Source of the DNA: CAWDPQ01 sp049642465
GTDB taxonomy: Bacteria > Acidobacteriota > Vicinamibacteria > Vicinamibacterales > 2-12-FULL-66-21
Length of the DNA: 14,086 nucleotides
Reading direction: 5' to 3'
Assembly: GCA_049642465.1 (NCBI GenBank)
Contig: JBAROV010000162.1
Coordinates: 1-14,086, forward strand
Position numbers and translations under genes: made by a program. Below the pieces are notes generated by a model. The model was not told where the DNA came from and did not search any database. It saw only the letters and a program-made list of their open reading frames with translations. Positions 1-7,261 of this stretch are shown piece by piece (positions within the stretch are counted from its first letter, which is position 1; each line of letters starts with the position of its first letter).

Positions 1-1
1 G

Positions 2-2371
2 CCTGGACTCGTCGATCCGATCGCCGAGACACTTGCAGGCTTGCGCAGAAAGGGCTTTGGGCGCCTGTACGTCGACGGCGAGACCGTCACGGTCGAAGAC
101 GTCGATCCGGCGACACTGCGAGATCGAGGGACGCTCCAGGTCATCGTTGATCGGCTCAAGATCGAAGGCGACCTTCGCGCCCGGCTGACGGATTCGATCG
201 AGACCGCTTACGTCGAAGGTGGGGGCGCCGCGTTTGCGATTCAGTTGCCGGACAACCGCGCCGCGTCGGGAGACGAGGGCGGAAGACGTCAGGAGCCGAT
301 CGTCCACCGTTTCAGCGAGCGGTTCGAGTGCCGTGCGTGCAACATCCAGTACGAGCTGCCGCAGCCGCGCTTGTTCTCGTTCAACAACCCGTTTGGCGCC
401 TGCCCGGTGTGCCACGGGTTCGGCAACATCATCGAACTGGACATGGCTCTGGTCGTGCCGGATCCATCGAAGTCCATCGTCGAGAACGCGATCGAGCCGT
501 GGAGCAAGCCGCACTACCGTTCGCAACTCGCCGAACTCAAGCGTGCTGCGCGTGGGCGCGTTCGACTCGATGAACCGTGGTCCTCGCTGACCGACGAGGA
601 GCGGCGGTTCGTGATCGACGGCGACGGTGCGAGCTTCGAGGGCGTGAAGGGGTTCTTCCGCTGGCTCGAACGAAAGAAGTACAAGGTCCACGTTCGTGTG
701 TTTCTCAGTCGGTATCGCGGATACCTGACGTGCCCGGAGTGCGGCGGGGCGCGACTCCGCCGCGAAGCGCGAGACGTGCGGGTGGGTGACCGGACGATCG
801 ACCATGTCTGCGGTTTGACCGTGCGCGAGGCCGAGGCGTTTTTCGCCGGCCTGACATTGTCCGAGAAAGACGCGACGATTGCGGAAAAGATCCTCCGCGA
901 AATCCGCAAGCGCCTGGGTTTTCTGCGCGATGTCGGTCTCGATTATCTGACGCTGGACCGGCTCTCCTCAACGCTTTCCGGCGGAGAGTCGCAGCGGATC
1001 AATCTCGCCACCTCGCTCGGGTCGGCGCTCGTGGACACGCTCTACGTGCTGGATGAACCGTCGATTGGCCTCCACTCCCGCGACAACGAACGGTTGATTG
1101 CGATCCTGCGGCAGCTTCGCGATCAGGGGAACACCGTCCTCGTCGTTGAGCACGACGCCGACATGATCAAGGTTGCCGACACCGTCGTGGACATGGGCCT
1201 CGGCGCAGGTGAGCAGGGCGGTCGTGTCGTGTTCTCCGGTCCACTCAAGGAACTGCTCCAGGAACCGCGATCGCTGACCGCCAAGTACTTGCGTGACGAG
1301 CTGGCGATCCCGGTCCCGGCGATTCGTCGCAAGCTGTCGAACCAGCGGGTTCGGATCCTTGGGGCTTCCGAGCACAACCTGAAAGACATCGACGTCGAGA
1401 TTCCGTTGGGTCTGCTGACGTGCGTCACGGGGGTGAGCGGTTCGGGAAAGAGCACGCTCGTCCACGATGTAATCTATGCCGCGCTCAAGCGTGCGAAGGG
1501 CGATTGGGACCGGCGCATCGGTTCGCATCGCAAGCTCGAAGGGGCTGAATTCGTCAGCGACGTCGTGCTCGTCGATCAGGCGCCGATCGGCAGGACGCCG
1601 CGGTCGAATCCCGTCACCTACCTGAAGGCATTCGATCCGATTCGAGAGTTGTTGGCCGGCACGAAGGACGCCCGTTCGCGTGGACTGACGGCGAGCCACT
1701 TCTCCTTTAACGTTCCGGGCGGGCGATGCGAAGCGTGTGAGGGCGAAGGGGAAGTCAAGGTCGAGATGCAGTTCCTCGCCGACGTGTTCGTCCCGTGCGA
1801 ACAGTGCGAGGGCAAACGGTTCAAGCCGCAGGTGCTCGAGGTCAAGTATCGAGGACGCAGCGTCGATCAGGTTCTCGACATGACCGTTCGCGAGGCACTG
1901 ACGTTTTTCAGCAGCTCCCCCAAGGTGCTCCGTCGTCTTCAGGTGCTCGACGAGATCGGCCTGGGGTATCTGCGGCTGGGGCAGCCGGCAACGACGTTGT
2001 CGGGAGGGGAGGCGCAGCGGATCAAGATTGCGGCGCATCTCTCCTCGCACACTGGCGATCGCATCCTCTACATTCTCGACGAGCCCACGACCGGGCTGCA
2101 CTTCGATGACATCGCCAAGCTGCTGGCGGCATTCAAGAAACTCCTGCAGGCCGGTCACAGCCTGTTGGTGATCGAGCACAACCTCGATGTCATCAAGACA
2201 GCCGACTGGATGATCGATCTGGGCCCTGAAGGCGGCGACGAAGGCGGCCGCGTCGTGGCGATTGGGACCCCGGAGCAGATTGCGCAGGCATCCGGGTCGC
2301 ACACCGGCCGGTATTTGCGAGAGACGCTCGCGGTCGGCCGTTCGAACGCCTACGGCGCCAACCGGGGGTAA
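2..2371 (+). CDS. uvrA: UvrA, excinuclease ABC subunit A (5'-truncated by window edge)
   Basis: DNA-damage recognition ATPase of nucleotide excision repair; it loads UvrB onto lesions. The frame is open from base 2, so the TTG at 41 is not the start. Roughly the first 150-180 residues, including the first Walker A, lie off the window. In order I see: the first zinc-binding CxxC pair (tgc at 329 and 338), with its partner CPVC about 20 residues later; the CPECGG insertion-domain motif; the ABC signature LSGGESQ (about 974-997) and Walker B LYVLDEP (about 1040-1060) of the first nucleotide-binding domain; Walker A GVSGSGKST (1430-1456); zinc cysteines CEAC and CEQC (1727-1807); LSGGEAQ (about 1997); and LYILDEP (about 2066-2090). 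This is the complete C-terminal layout of canonical UvrA. The stop is TAA at 2369-2371, and it overlaps the first palindromic repeat. No uvrB is in the window; uvrC is 6.4 kb downstream. Confidence 0.97.
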   Translation, partial: PGLVDPIAETLAGLRRKGFGRLYVDGETVTVEDVDPATLRDRGTLQVIVDRLKIEGDLRARLTDSIETAYVEGGGAAFAIQLPDNRAASGDEGGRRQEPIVHRFSERFECRACNIQYELPQPRLFSFNNPFGACPVCHGFGNIIELDMALVVPDPSKSIVENAIEPWSKPHYRSQLAELKRAARGRVRLDEPWSSLTDEERRFVIDGDGASFEGVKGFFRWLERKKYKVHVRVFLSRYRGYLTCPECGGARLRREARDVRVGDRTIDHVCGLTVREAEAFFAGLTLSEKDATIAEKILREIRKRLGFLRDVGLDYLTLDRLSSTLSGGESQRINLATSLGSALVDTLYVLDEPSIGLHSRDNERLIAILRQLRDQGNTVLVVEHDADMIKVADTVVDMGLGAGEQGGRVVFSGPLKELLQEPRSLTAKYLRDELAIPVPAIRRKLSNQRVRILGASEHNLKDIDVEIPLGLLTCVTGVSGSGKSTLVHDVIYAALKRAKGDWDRRIGSHRKLEGAEFVSDVVLVDQAPIGRTPRSNPVTYLKAFDPIRELLAGTKDARSRGLTASHFSFNVPGGRCEACEGEGEVKVEMQFLADVFVPCEQCEGKRFKPQVLEVKYRGRSVDQVLDMTVREALTFFSSSPKVLRRLQVLDEIGLGYLRLGQPATTLSGGEAQRIKIAAHLSSHTGDRILYILDEPTTGLHFDDIAKLLAAFKKLLQAGHSLLVIEHNLDVIKTADWMIDLGPEGGDEGGRVVAIGTPEQIAQASGSHTGRYLRETLAVGRSNAYGANRG

Positions 2372-2392
2372 AAGGGGGACTGTCCCCTTTTT
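2370..2392 (+). terminator. Probable Rho-independent (bidirectional) terminator after uvrA
   Basis: The first repeat copy folds into a stem of about 10 base pairs: A4 plus GGGGGA pairs with TCCCC plus T5, one pair being G-T. The loop is about three bases and a T5 tract follows. It begins at the last base of the uvrA stop codon. Copy C at 2456-2478 could act the same way just before the HEAT gene. The A-tract on the other side would allow function in both directions. Confidence 0.6.
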
Positions 2393-2478
2393 GCAAAACC
2401 GGACAGTCCGGCAAAAAGGGGACAGTCCCCCTTTCGCAAAAGTGTTCGGTTCTGCAAAAGGGGGACTGTCCCCTTTTT
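2370..2478. repeat. Three copies of a short palindromic repeat in the uvrA/HEAT spacer
   Basis: Core palindrome GGGGACTGTCCCC flanked by A-tract and T-tract. Copy A is at 2370-2392 (+). Copy B at 2411-2434 is an exact inverted copy of 2371-2394. Copy C at 2456-2478 (+) is identical to A over 23 bases. Between A and B lies a smaller palindrome with the same centre, CCGGACAGTCCGG (2399-2411). The copies are separated by short GCAAAA-type linkers. Identity is seen directly; a REP-like or mobile origin is inference. Confidence 0.9.
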
Positions 2479-2508
2479 CGCGGGCGGCCGATACCGGATC
2501 GAGTCGTT

Positions 2509-2514
2509 TAGAAT
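2509..2514 (+). promoter_or_regulatory. Possible -10 element for the HEAT-mpg pair
   Basis: TAGAAT lies 26 bases before the ATG at 2541, in a short AT-rich stretch after the last terminator-like repeat. No convincing -35 box lies 17 bases upstream. The call rests on one hexamer and the position. Confidence 0.3.
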
Positions 2515-2540
2515 TAAGTGCTCCCCCGAGAAAGTCCGCT

Positions 2541-3770
2541 ATGAAACGAGCGTACGTGTCAGCAGTGTGTGCGGTGGCGATGCTTGCCACCATGCCCCTG
2601 GCGGCCCAACAGGCACGGTTTGACGACGTGGTGCGTAATCTCCGGAACCCGGATGCGAAAGTGCGCATCAGCGCCGTCCGCCTGCTCCGTGAAGCGCAGT
2701 ACCCAGAAGCCATTGTCCCGATGGCGCCCGTCGTGAACGACCCGATCGACGAGATTCAACTCGAGGCGATTTTCGCGGAACTGTCGTTCTTCATGGTGGA
2801 GAAGGTGCCCGACAGGAAGCGCGTCGGCTTCCTGATTGAAATCCGAAATCAAGGTGGAGCGGCCGGGGCCTTTGAGCTTGGACCTCTCGCGGTGTGGCCC
2901 AAAGCGGCCCCTCCGGAATTGATTCACGAACTGTTCAGGGCCGTCGACGATGAGAACGGGCGGGTGAGGCTCGAAGCCATACACGCCATCGGCGTCATCG
3001 GCGGCACCTCATTTCCGGCCGATGCAGAGCCCGCGCTGGGCAAGGCGCTCGATCATTACGATCCAGCGATCCGCGCGGCCGCCGCACGCGTGGCGGGACG
3101 GCTGAAGATCAAATCCACCGGTGAAGCACTGATCAAAGCGGTCAACGATTCCAGTCGCGACGTGCGCTACGCAGCCATCCGCGCGCTCGGCCAGATCGGC
3201 GAGCAGCGCGCGGTGGAGGCGCTGAGCGATCAGTTGATCTACTACGGAAAAGGGGAAGGCGCTTGGGCATCGCTCGACGCGCTGGCGCGAATCGCGCACA
3301 TCTCGAGCGTTCCCGTCTTCACTCGCTATCTCAGCCACAAAGATCCCCTGCTGCGTCGCGCGGCCGCCGAGGGGTTGGGCCGAGTCGGAGATCTCTCGCA
3401 GGTGGCCACGCTCGAAACGGGCGCGGGCAACGACCTGTCGAAGACCGTGCGTGCGGCAATGGCGTTTGCGCTGCAGAAACTCGGGCGTCACTACATTCCG
3501 CGACTCGTTGACTTCATGAGCTCGGATGACGTCGCGCCGCAGGTTCAGGGATACCTGCTTGAACTGGGGCCGGCCATCGAACAGGACCTGTTGCCGCGTC
3601 TCCAGGAGCCAGACGAAGTGGTTCGTGCACGAGTCGCAGAAATACTTGGCGCCATCGGCGGCGAGGCCTCGCGCGCCGCGCTGCAGGGGCTCAAGGGCCA
3701 GGATCGCGACGGGGATGTCGCCGAAGCGGCGCAGCAGGCGCTGCAGCGGATTAAACTTCGGCAGGGGTGA
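2541..3770 (+). CDS. Exported HEAT-repeat protein
   Basis: A 409-residue protein of unknown specific role. Residues 1 to about 22 form a signal peptide: KR, a hydrophobic run, then PLAAQQ as the likely cleavage site, so it is probably periplasmic or secreted. The rest is a chain of helical HEAT/PBS-lyase-type repeats, recognisable as repeated phrases such as VRISAVRLL, VRLEAIHAIG, IRAAAARVAG, VRYAAIRALGQIG, LRRAAAEGLGRVG and VRARVAEILGAIGG. Such repeats make protein-binding scaffolds. I chose ATG 2541 because it begins the signal peptide and has a weak purine-rich site (GAGAAAG) upstream; the longer open frame from 2262 would read through uvrA and the palindromic repeats. The TGA stop overlaps the GTG start of mpg. 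No catalytic motif is visible. Confidence 0.85.
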   Translation: MKRAYVSAVCAVAMLATMPLAAQQARFDDVVRNLRNPDAKVRISAVRLLREAQYPEAIVPMAPVVNDPIDEIQLEAIFAELSFFMVEKVPDRKRVGFLIEIRNQGGAAGAFELGPLAVWPKAAPPELIHELFRAVDDENGRVRLEAIHAIGVIGGTSFPADAEPALGKALDHYDPAIRAAAARVAGRLKIKSTGEALIKAVNDSSRDVRYAAIRALGQIGEQRAVEALSDQLIYYGKGEGAWASLDALARIAHISSVPVFTRYLSHKDPLLRRAAAEGLGRVGDLSQVATLETGAGNDLSKTVRAAMAFALQKLGRHYIPRLVDFMSSDDVAPQVQGYLLELGPAIEQDLLPRLQEPDEVVRARVAEILGAIGGEASRAALQGLKGQDRDGDVAEAAQQALQRIKLRQG

Positions 3771-4402
3771 TACTTTCGCGTGAATTCTACGCGCGTCCAA
3801 CGCTCGAGGTGACGCGCGATCTGATCGGAAAAGTTCTCGTCCACGATACGCCGGCCGGCCGCACCTCCGGCGTGATTGTGGAAGCAGAAGCCTACATCGG
3901 CGAGTCGGACCCGGCCTGTCATGCGGCACCGGGTCCGACCGCGCGCAACGCGCCGCTTTACGGCCCACCCGGTTTCGCGTACGTCTATCTCAATTACGGC
4001 ATCCACTATCTCGTCAACGCGGTCACCGAACCCGAAGGTTCTCCGGCTGCCGTGCTGATTCGCGCGCTCGAAGCGCTGGAAGGCGAAGTGCTCATGCGGA
4101 GACGTCGCGCGCGAGGAACGGCTCGCCGTGCAGACACCTTCGATCGCGTCGAGCTATGCCGGGGACCGGGAAACCTGACTCGCGCCCTGGGCATTACGCT
4201 TCGGCGCAATCGGGTTGATCTGACGGTGAGCAGCCTGCGTATCGAGGATCACCGTCTCAGGCCACGAGATCTCACCTGGAGCCACCGAATCGGCATCAAC
4301 GTCGGCGTCGAGCAGCAGTGGCGGTGTTACGCCGCCGACAGCCGCGCCGTGTCGGCGCTGGGAAAAAGGATTCAGACTCGTGTTCGCGCGCCGGACGCCT
4401 GA
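3767..4402 (+). CDS. mpg: DNA-3-methyladenine glycosylase (AAG/MPG family)
   Basis: A 211-residue base-excision repair glycosylase that removes alkylated purines such as 3-methyladenine, leaving an abasic site. The family is recognised by LSREFYARPTLEVTRDLIGK at the N terminus and VEAEAYIGESDPACHA, matching the ETEAY block that holds the catalytic Glu of human AAG. NAPLYGPPGFAYVYLNYGIH and AVLIRALEALEG then match the DNA-intercalating and core strand blocks. Length fits bacterial members (about 190-220). Start is GTG 3767, which shares GTGA with the HEAT stop; AGGGG just before could serve as ribosome site. The last 31 bases overlap the 3' end of the protease gene on the other strand. Translation is probably coupled to the HEAT gene, although the products should sit in different compartments. 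Confidence 0.93.
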   Translation: MILSREFYARPTLEVTRDLIGKVLVHDTPAGRTSGVIVEAEAYIGESDPACHAAPGPTARNAPLYGPPGFAYVYLNYGIHYLVNAVTEPEGSPAAVLIRALEALEGEVLMRRRRARGTARRADTFDRVELCRGPGNLTRALGITLRRNRVDLTVSSLRIEDHRLRPRDLTWSHRIGINVGVEQQWRCYAADSRAVSALGKRIQTRVRAPDA

Positions 4403-5556
4403 ACGATCGGGACGCGGATGGCTCGGTCGCGGCCATCGCTGAACACCCCAAGCGTGGCAGTGCTGCCGATGGGCGCATCGGAAAGCAGCCGGATGAAATG
4501 CGACGCATCGTCAATCGTGGTGCCGTTGAAGCTGACGATGATGTCGCCGCGCCGGAGGCCCTGATCGTAGGCATCGGAGCGTGAGTTCACGCCGACGACG
4601 AGGACGCCGCGGCTGTTTGGCGCGCCGAGTTGTTGCGCGATGGCCGCGGTCATCGGTTGAAGCTGGATGCCGGTGATGGTGCCACGCCGGACGGCGCCAT
4701 ACTTGATGATGTCGTCCATGACGTGTCGCGCGAGGTTGCTCGGCACGGCAAACCCGATCCCCTGATAGCCACCAGACTGGCTGTAGATGGCTGTGTTGAT
4801 TCCAATCAATTCGCCGCGGGCGTTGATCAGCGCGCCACCGGAGTTGCCGGGATTGATTGCGGCATCGGTCTGGATGAAGTCCTCATAGGACGCCAGGGTG
4901 CCACCCAGCCGACGTCCGGTCGCGCTGACGATCCCGAGCGTGACGGTTTGATTGAGTTGATACGGATTCCCGACCGCGAGGACCCACTCAGCGACCTTCA
5001 GCTTCGACGAGTCCCCCCAGGTCAACGCCGGAAGGTTCGATCCGTTGATCTTCAGCACGGCGATGTCCGTCATCGGATCGGTGCCAACGACTTTCGCCTG
5101 GTGCTCGCGTTTGTCCGTCAGGATGACGGTGACTTCGTTGATGATGGCGCGTTCGTTGCCGCCGCTCACCACGTGATTGTTGGTGAGCACGTACCCGTCA
5201 CGCGTGACCACGACACCGGATCCGAGGCTTTGTTCGCGCAGGTCGCGGTAGCTAAAGGGATCGTCTCCAAAGAAGAACTGGAAGAACGGATCGTTGGCAA
5301 AGGGGGACGTCTGGCGGCGGACGGTCTGCGTGGACGAAATATTTGTCACCCCCTCGATGGCCCGTTGAGCGATGTCGGTCAGATCGGGAAGCGGCCCGGC
5401 GGTCGGCACGACACCTCGCGGCCGTGCGCCGCGTGATTGCGCGGATTCGGTCGCCTGCGCAGCAGATTCATCGGCCGTGCGCATGCGTCCGGTCAACACC
5501 AGTCCGGTGACCAGTCCAATGAGGGTGAACAACACAAGAACAAGCGTGCGTCTCAC
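4372..5556 (-). CDS. Membrane-anchored trypsin-like serine protease with one PDZ domain (DegS/HtrA type)
   Basis: A 394-residue envelope quality-control protease. Residues 4-23 form one hydrophobic segment (signal anchor), followed by a Ser/Ala/Arg-rich linker. The S1C protease domain has catalytic His128 (LTNNHVV), Asp164 (MTDIAVL) and Ser239 (NPGNSGGAL). A single C-terminal PDZ domain contains GVLVVGV and GLRRGDIIVSFNG. Anchor plus one PDZ resembles DegS rather than the two-PDZ DegP. I chose GTG 5554-5556 because a clear GGAG lies 8 bases upstream and the anchor begins there. An ATG at 5593-5595 would add 13 residues and overlap hsp20 by 14 bases. It lies 25 bases downstream of hsp20 on the same strand, probably as one operon. 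Its 3' end overlaps mpg tail to tail. Confidence 0.93.
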   Translation of the reverse strand: MRRTLVLVLFTLIGLVTGLVLTGRMRTADESAAQATESAQSRGARPRGVVPTAGPLPDLTDIAQRAIEGVTNISSTQTVRRQTSPFANDPFFQFFFGDDPFSYRDLREQSLGSGVVVTRDGYVLTNNHVVSGGNERAIINEVTVILTDKREHQAKVVGTDPMTDIAVLKINGSNLPALTWGDSSKLKVAEWVLAVGNPYQLNQTVTLGIVSATGRRLGGTLASYEDFIQTDAAINPGNSGGALINARGELIGINTAIYSQSGGYQGIGFAVPSNLARHVMDDIIKYGAVRRGTITGIQLQPMTAAIAQQLGAPNSRGVLVVGVNSRSDAYDQGLRRGDIIVSFNGTTIDDASHFIRLLSDAPIGSTATLGVFSDGRDRAIRVPIVQASGARTRV

Positions 5557-5581
5557 GATGGAATCTCCGAGTCGTCGTTCG

Positions 5582-5986
5582 TCAGCGCACTTCAATGCGC
5601 CGAGTTGCCGGCGGAGGCGCCTTCGGCAGGCTGATCGTCAGCACCCCTTCGGCCAGGTCCGCCTTCACCTGGTCGACTGAAACCTTCTGCGGGAACTCGA
5701 ACGAGCGCGCGAAGGCGCCATGTCCACGCTCGATGAGGTGGTAGTGCACGGGCTCGGCGCCTCGAGCGGCGGACTCCAACCGACGTCCGCGTACGGTCAG
5801 CCGAGTGTCTTCGACCGCGAGCTCAATCTGTTCGCGCGTGAGACCTGGCACTTCTACTGTTATGACGTAAGTTTCGGGAGTTTCGTACACGTCGATGGGC
5901 GGCGTCCACGGCTCCGACTGAGGATGGGCGAGACGTTCGAGCCGCTCCTGCCATGCGCGAAGGTCGCGCAACGGGTCGCAGGGCAT
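5582..5986 (-). CDS. Hsp20 family small heat-shock protein (alpha-crystallin domain)
   Basis: A 134-residue ATP-independent holdase chaperone that binds unfolding proteins in the cytoplasm. A short N-terminal arm (about residues 1-27) leads into the alpha-crystallin domain. That domain begins at PPIDVYETPETYVITVEVPG, the typical first strands, and ends with the diagnostic GVLTISLPK block. A C-terminal RRIEVR tail replaces the usual IxI motif with IEV. Length is normal. It is followed closely by the DegS-type protease and sits head to head with efp, with a shared 98-base upstream region. The pairing suggests a stress-linked operon, but I found no clear CIRCE-type (TTAGCACTC inverted) operator in that region. 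Confidence 0.93.
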   Translation of the reverse strand: MPCDPLRDLRAWQERLERLAHPQSEPWTPPIDVYETPETYVITVEVPGLTREQIELAVEDTRLTVRGRRLESAARGAEPVHYHLIERGHGAFARSFEFPQKVSVDQVKADLAEGVLTISLPKAPPPATRRIEVR

Positions 5987-6010
5987 ATCCGGGGAATCGT
6001 ACCACGGCCA

Positions 6011-6019
6011 TGCTAGGAT
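6011..6019 (+). promoter_or_regulatory. Possible extended -10 element for efp
   Basis: TGCTAGGAT matches the TGnTATAAT extended -10 pattern at six of eight fixed positions and lies 65 bases before the efp ATG. No good -35 is seen, which extended -10 promoters can tolerate. Confidence 0.3.
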
Positions 6020-6084
6020 CGAAAGGTTTGGCCGGCCGACTGTCGAGTGGCCTCGTCACGGTCTTCGGTTCAGGGTCCATCAGC

Positions 6085-6648
6085 ATGAGTTCGATTCAAG
6101 CGACACGAATGAAGAAGGGCATGCTCATCAAGATGGGCGCGGATCTGTTTCGCGTCCTCGATTTGCAGCACTTCACGCCAGGCAACAAGCGCGGCTTCGT
6201 TCAGGCGAAGCTTCGTAACGTCCGGAGCTCGACGCTCACCGATCACAAGTTCCGGTCGGAAGACGATGTGGAACGCGCCACCCTCGACGAGCGGCAGATG
6301 CAGTATCTCTACAAGGACGGCGACTCCTTCCATTTCATGGACACGAGTACCTACGAACAGTTGCACATCCACGCGGAAGCCCTCGGCGACTCGGTCAACT
6401 ACATCATCCCCGACGCGATCATCACCGTGGAGTTCTACGGCTCGGAGCCTGTCGGCATCGAGCTGCCGCAAACGGTCGATCTGAAAGTGGAGGACACCGT
6501 ACCGGGGATCAAAGGTGCGACCGCGAGCGCGCAGGTGAAACCGGCGACGCTCGAGACCGGTCTCATCGTGCAGGTTCCGCCGTTCGTGAATGCCGGCGAC
6601 GTGATCCGCGTCAATACGGAGACGGGTGAATATCTGTCGCGCGTGTAG
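6085..6648 (+). CDS. efp: Translation elongation factor P
   Basis: A 187-residue, three-domain factor that binds stalled ribosomes and helps form bonds at proline stretches. The N-terminal KOW-like domain carries MKKGMLIKMGADLFRVLD. The OB domains contain YLYKDGDSFHFMDTSTYEQ and ELPQTVDLKVEDTVPGIKG, and the C-terminal signature KPATLETGLIVQVPPFVNAGD is intact. The tip loop reads PGNKRG: residue 34, Lys in E. coli, is Asn here and Lys is at 35, as the spacing to the KLRN block is unchanged. None of the modification enzymes (EpmA/EpmB, EarP) is in the window. I chose ATG 6085 by family length; upstream open frame 5953-6084 has no EF-P character. It could be called YeiP-like because of ELPQTVDL, but TGEYLSRV at the end favours standard EF-P. 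Confidence 0.95.
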   Translation: MSSIQATRMKKGMLIKMGADLFRVLDLQHFTPGNKRGFVQAKLRNVRSSTLTDHKFRSEDDVERATLDERQMQYLYKDGDSFHFMDTSTYEQLHIHAEALGDSVNYIIPDAIITVEFYGSEPVGIELPQTVDLKVEDTVPGIKGATASAQVKPATLETGLIVQVPPFVNAGDVIRVNTETGEYLSRV

Positions 6649-6670
6649 CGGACACAATCCCGCACCTCAC

Positions 6671-7225
6671 TTACACATCGTCGCGTTCGTCGTGCAATCC
6701 GAGATCGAGCGTCTTTCCGGTGAAGTGAATGTCGTGCGCGGCAATCTTGTCGCGTAGCAGACGCCGGGCAGCCCCGTAGTAGCTATCGGGCACGACCAGG
6801 CGGCGCGCGAACGCGCGCATCCGGTGCATCATGACGAGCGTGATCTGATCGTCTTCGCGCCAGGTGAGGCCGCCGATGCTCGAATACGGCATGAACCCGC
6901 CGTCGGCCCAGATGCCGTCCTCATAAAAGCCTCGTCCAATCTTCAAACTGAGCGGCAGCGCGTACGCGTAGTACACGAGCATCATCGATTCCCCGAACAC
7001 CTGTTTGGGATGCTGATGCAGGACGGCGAGCTTGTAGACGATGAGCAGGCTCAAGATGGCGCCGAGCACGAGCAGGAGACCGTAGAAGGGGGGTTTACTG
7101 CCGGGCCACGTCAGCAGCGCGGAGGAACGGATCCGCAGAAACTTGACGAACTGAAACAAGAGACGGAGGTTCGCCAGGAAAAACCCGACACCCAGAACGA
7201 ACAGGACTCGCGGCAGCAAATCCAT
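6671..7225 (-). CDS. Membrane protein of unknown function
   Basis: A 184-residue protein I do not recognise with certainty. Hydrophobic segments are near residues 5-24 and 47-66, with a weaker one near 80-96 (MMLVYYAYALPLSL). The remaining half is soluble and starts GRGFYEDGIWADGGFMPYSSIGG, followed by WREDDQITL. The phrase of a glycine-rich turn, then a tyrosine, then 'I..L.W' resembles the PH-like C-terminal domain (DUF5673-like) of small bacterial membrane proteins; this is a tentative match. Start is ATG 7223-7225 with only a weak GGGG upstream. It converges on efp with a 22-base gap and lies downstream of tdk across a 142-base repeat-filled spacer, so co-transcription with tdk is possible but not shown. 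Confidence 0.75.
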   Translation of the reverse strand: MDLLPRVLFVLGVGFFLANLRLLFQFVKFLRIRSSALLTWPGSKPPFYGLLLVLGAILSLLIVYKLAVLHQHPKQVFGESMMLVYYAYALPLSLKIGRGFYEDGIWADGGFMPYSSIGGLTWREDDQITLVMMHRMRAFARRLVVPDSYYGAARRLLRDKIAAHDIHFTGKTLDLGLHDERDDV

Positions 7226-7230
7226 AGAAC

Positions 7231-7245
7231 GTCTGACCCCATTTT
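7231..7245. repeat. GTCTGACCCC motif, possible half-element of a dispersed repeat
   Basis: GTCTGACCCCATTTT, read on the minus strand as AAAATGGGGTCAGAC, ends six bases before the start of the membrane-protein gene. It resembles in style the GGGGACTGTCCCC repeats after uvrA: a short G-run/C-run block with an A-tract. Only one arm is present here. Assignment to a dispersed repeat family is from memory of similar genomes, not from this window. Confidence 0.35.
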
Positions 7246-7261
7246 AAGCCCGATGTTCCCG

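Noticed and set aside
2262..2540. N-terminal extension of the HEAT-repeat protein
   Set aside because: It would translate the uvrA 3' end out of frame and the palindromic repeats, and would bury the signal peptide that starts at 2541.
968..2713. Open frame of 581 codons on the minus strand, opposite uvrA
   Set aside because: It lies opposite a clear uvrA and reads through the repeat region; the composition is Arg/His-rich with no domain. It results from GC-rich codon use on the other strand.
3009..3968. Open frame of 319 codons on the minus strand opposite the HEAT gene and mpg
   Set aside because: It crosses two supported genes, has no recognisable domain or ribosome site, and is Arg/Ala-rich like other shadow frames.
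5593..5595. Upstream ATG start for the DegS-type protease
   Set aside because: It would overlap hsp20 by 14 bases and add a charged stretch before the membrane anchor; GTG 5556 has the well-placed GGAG.
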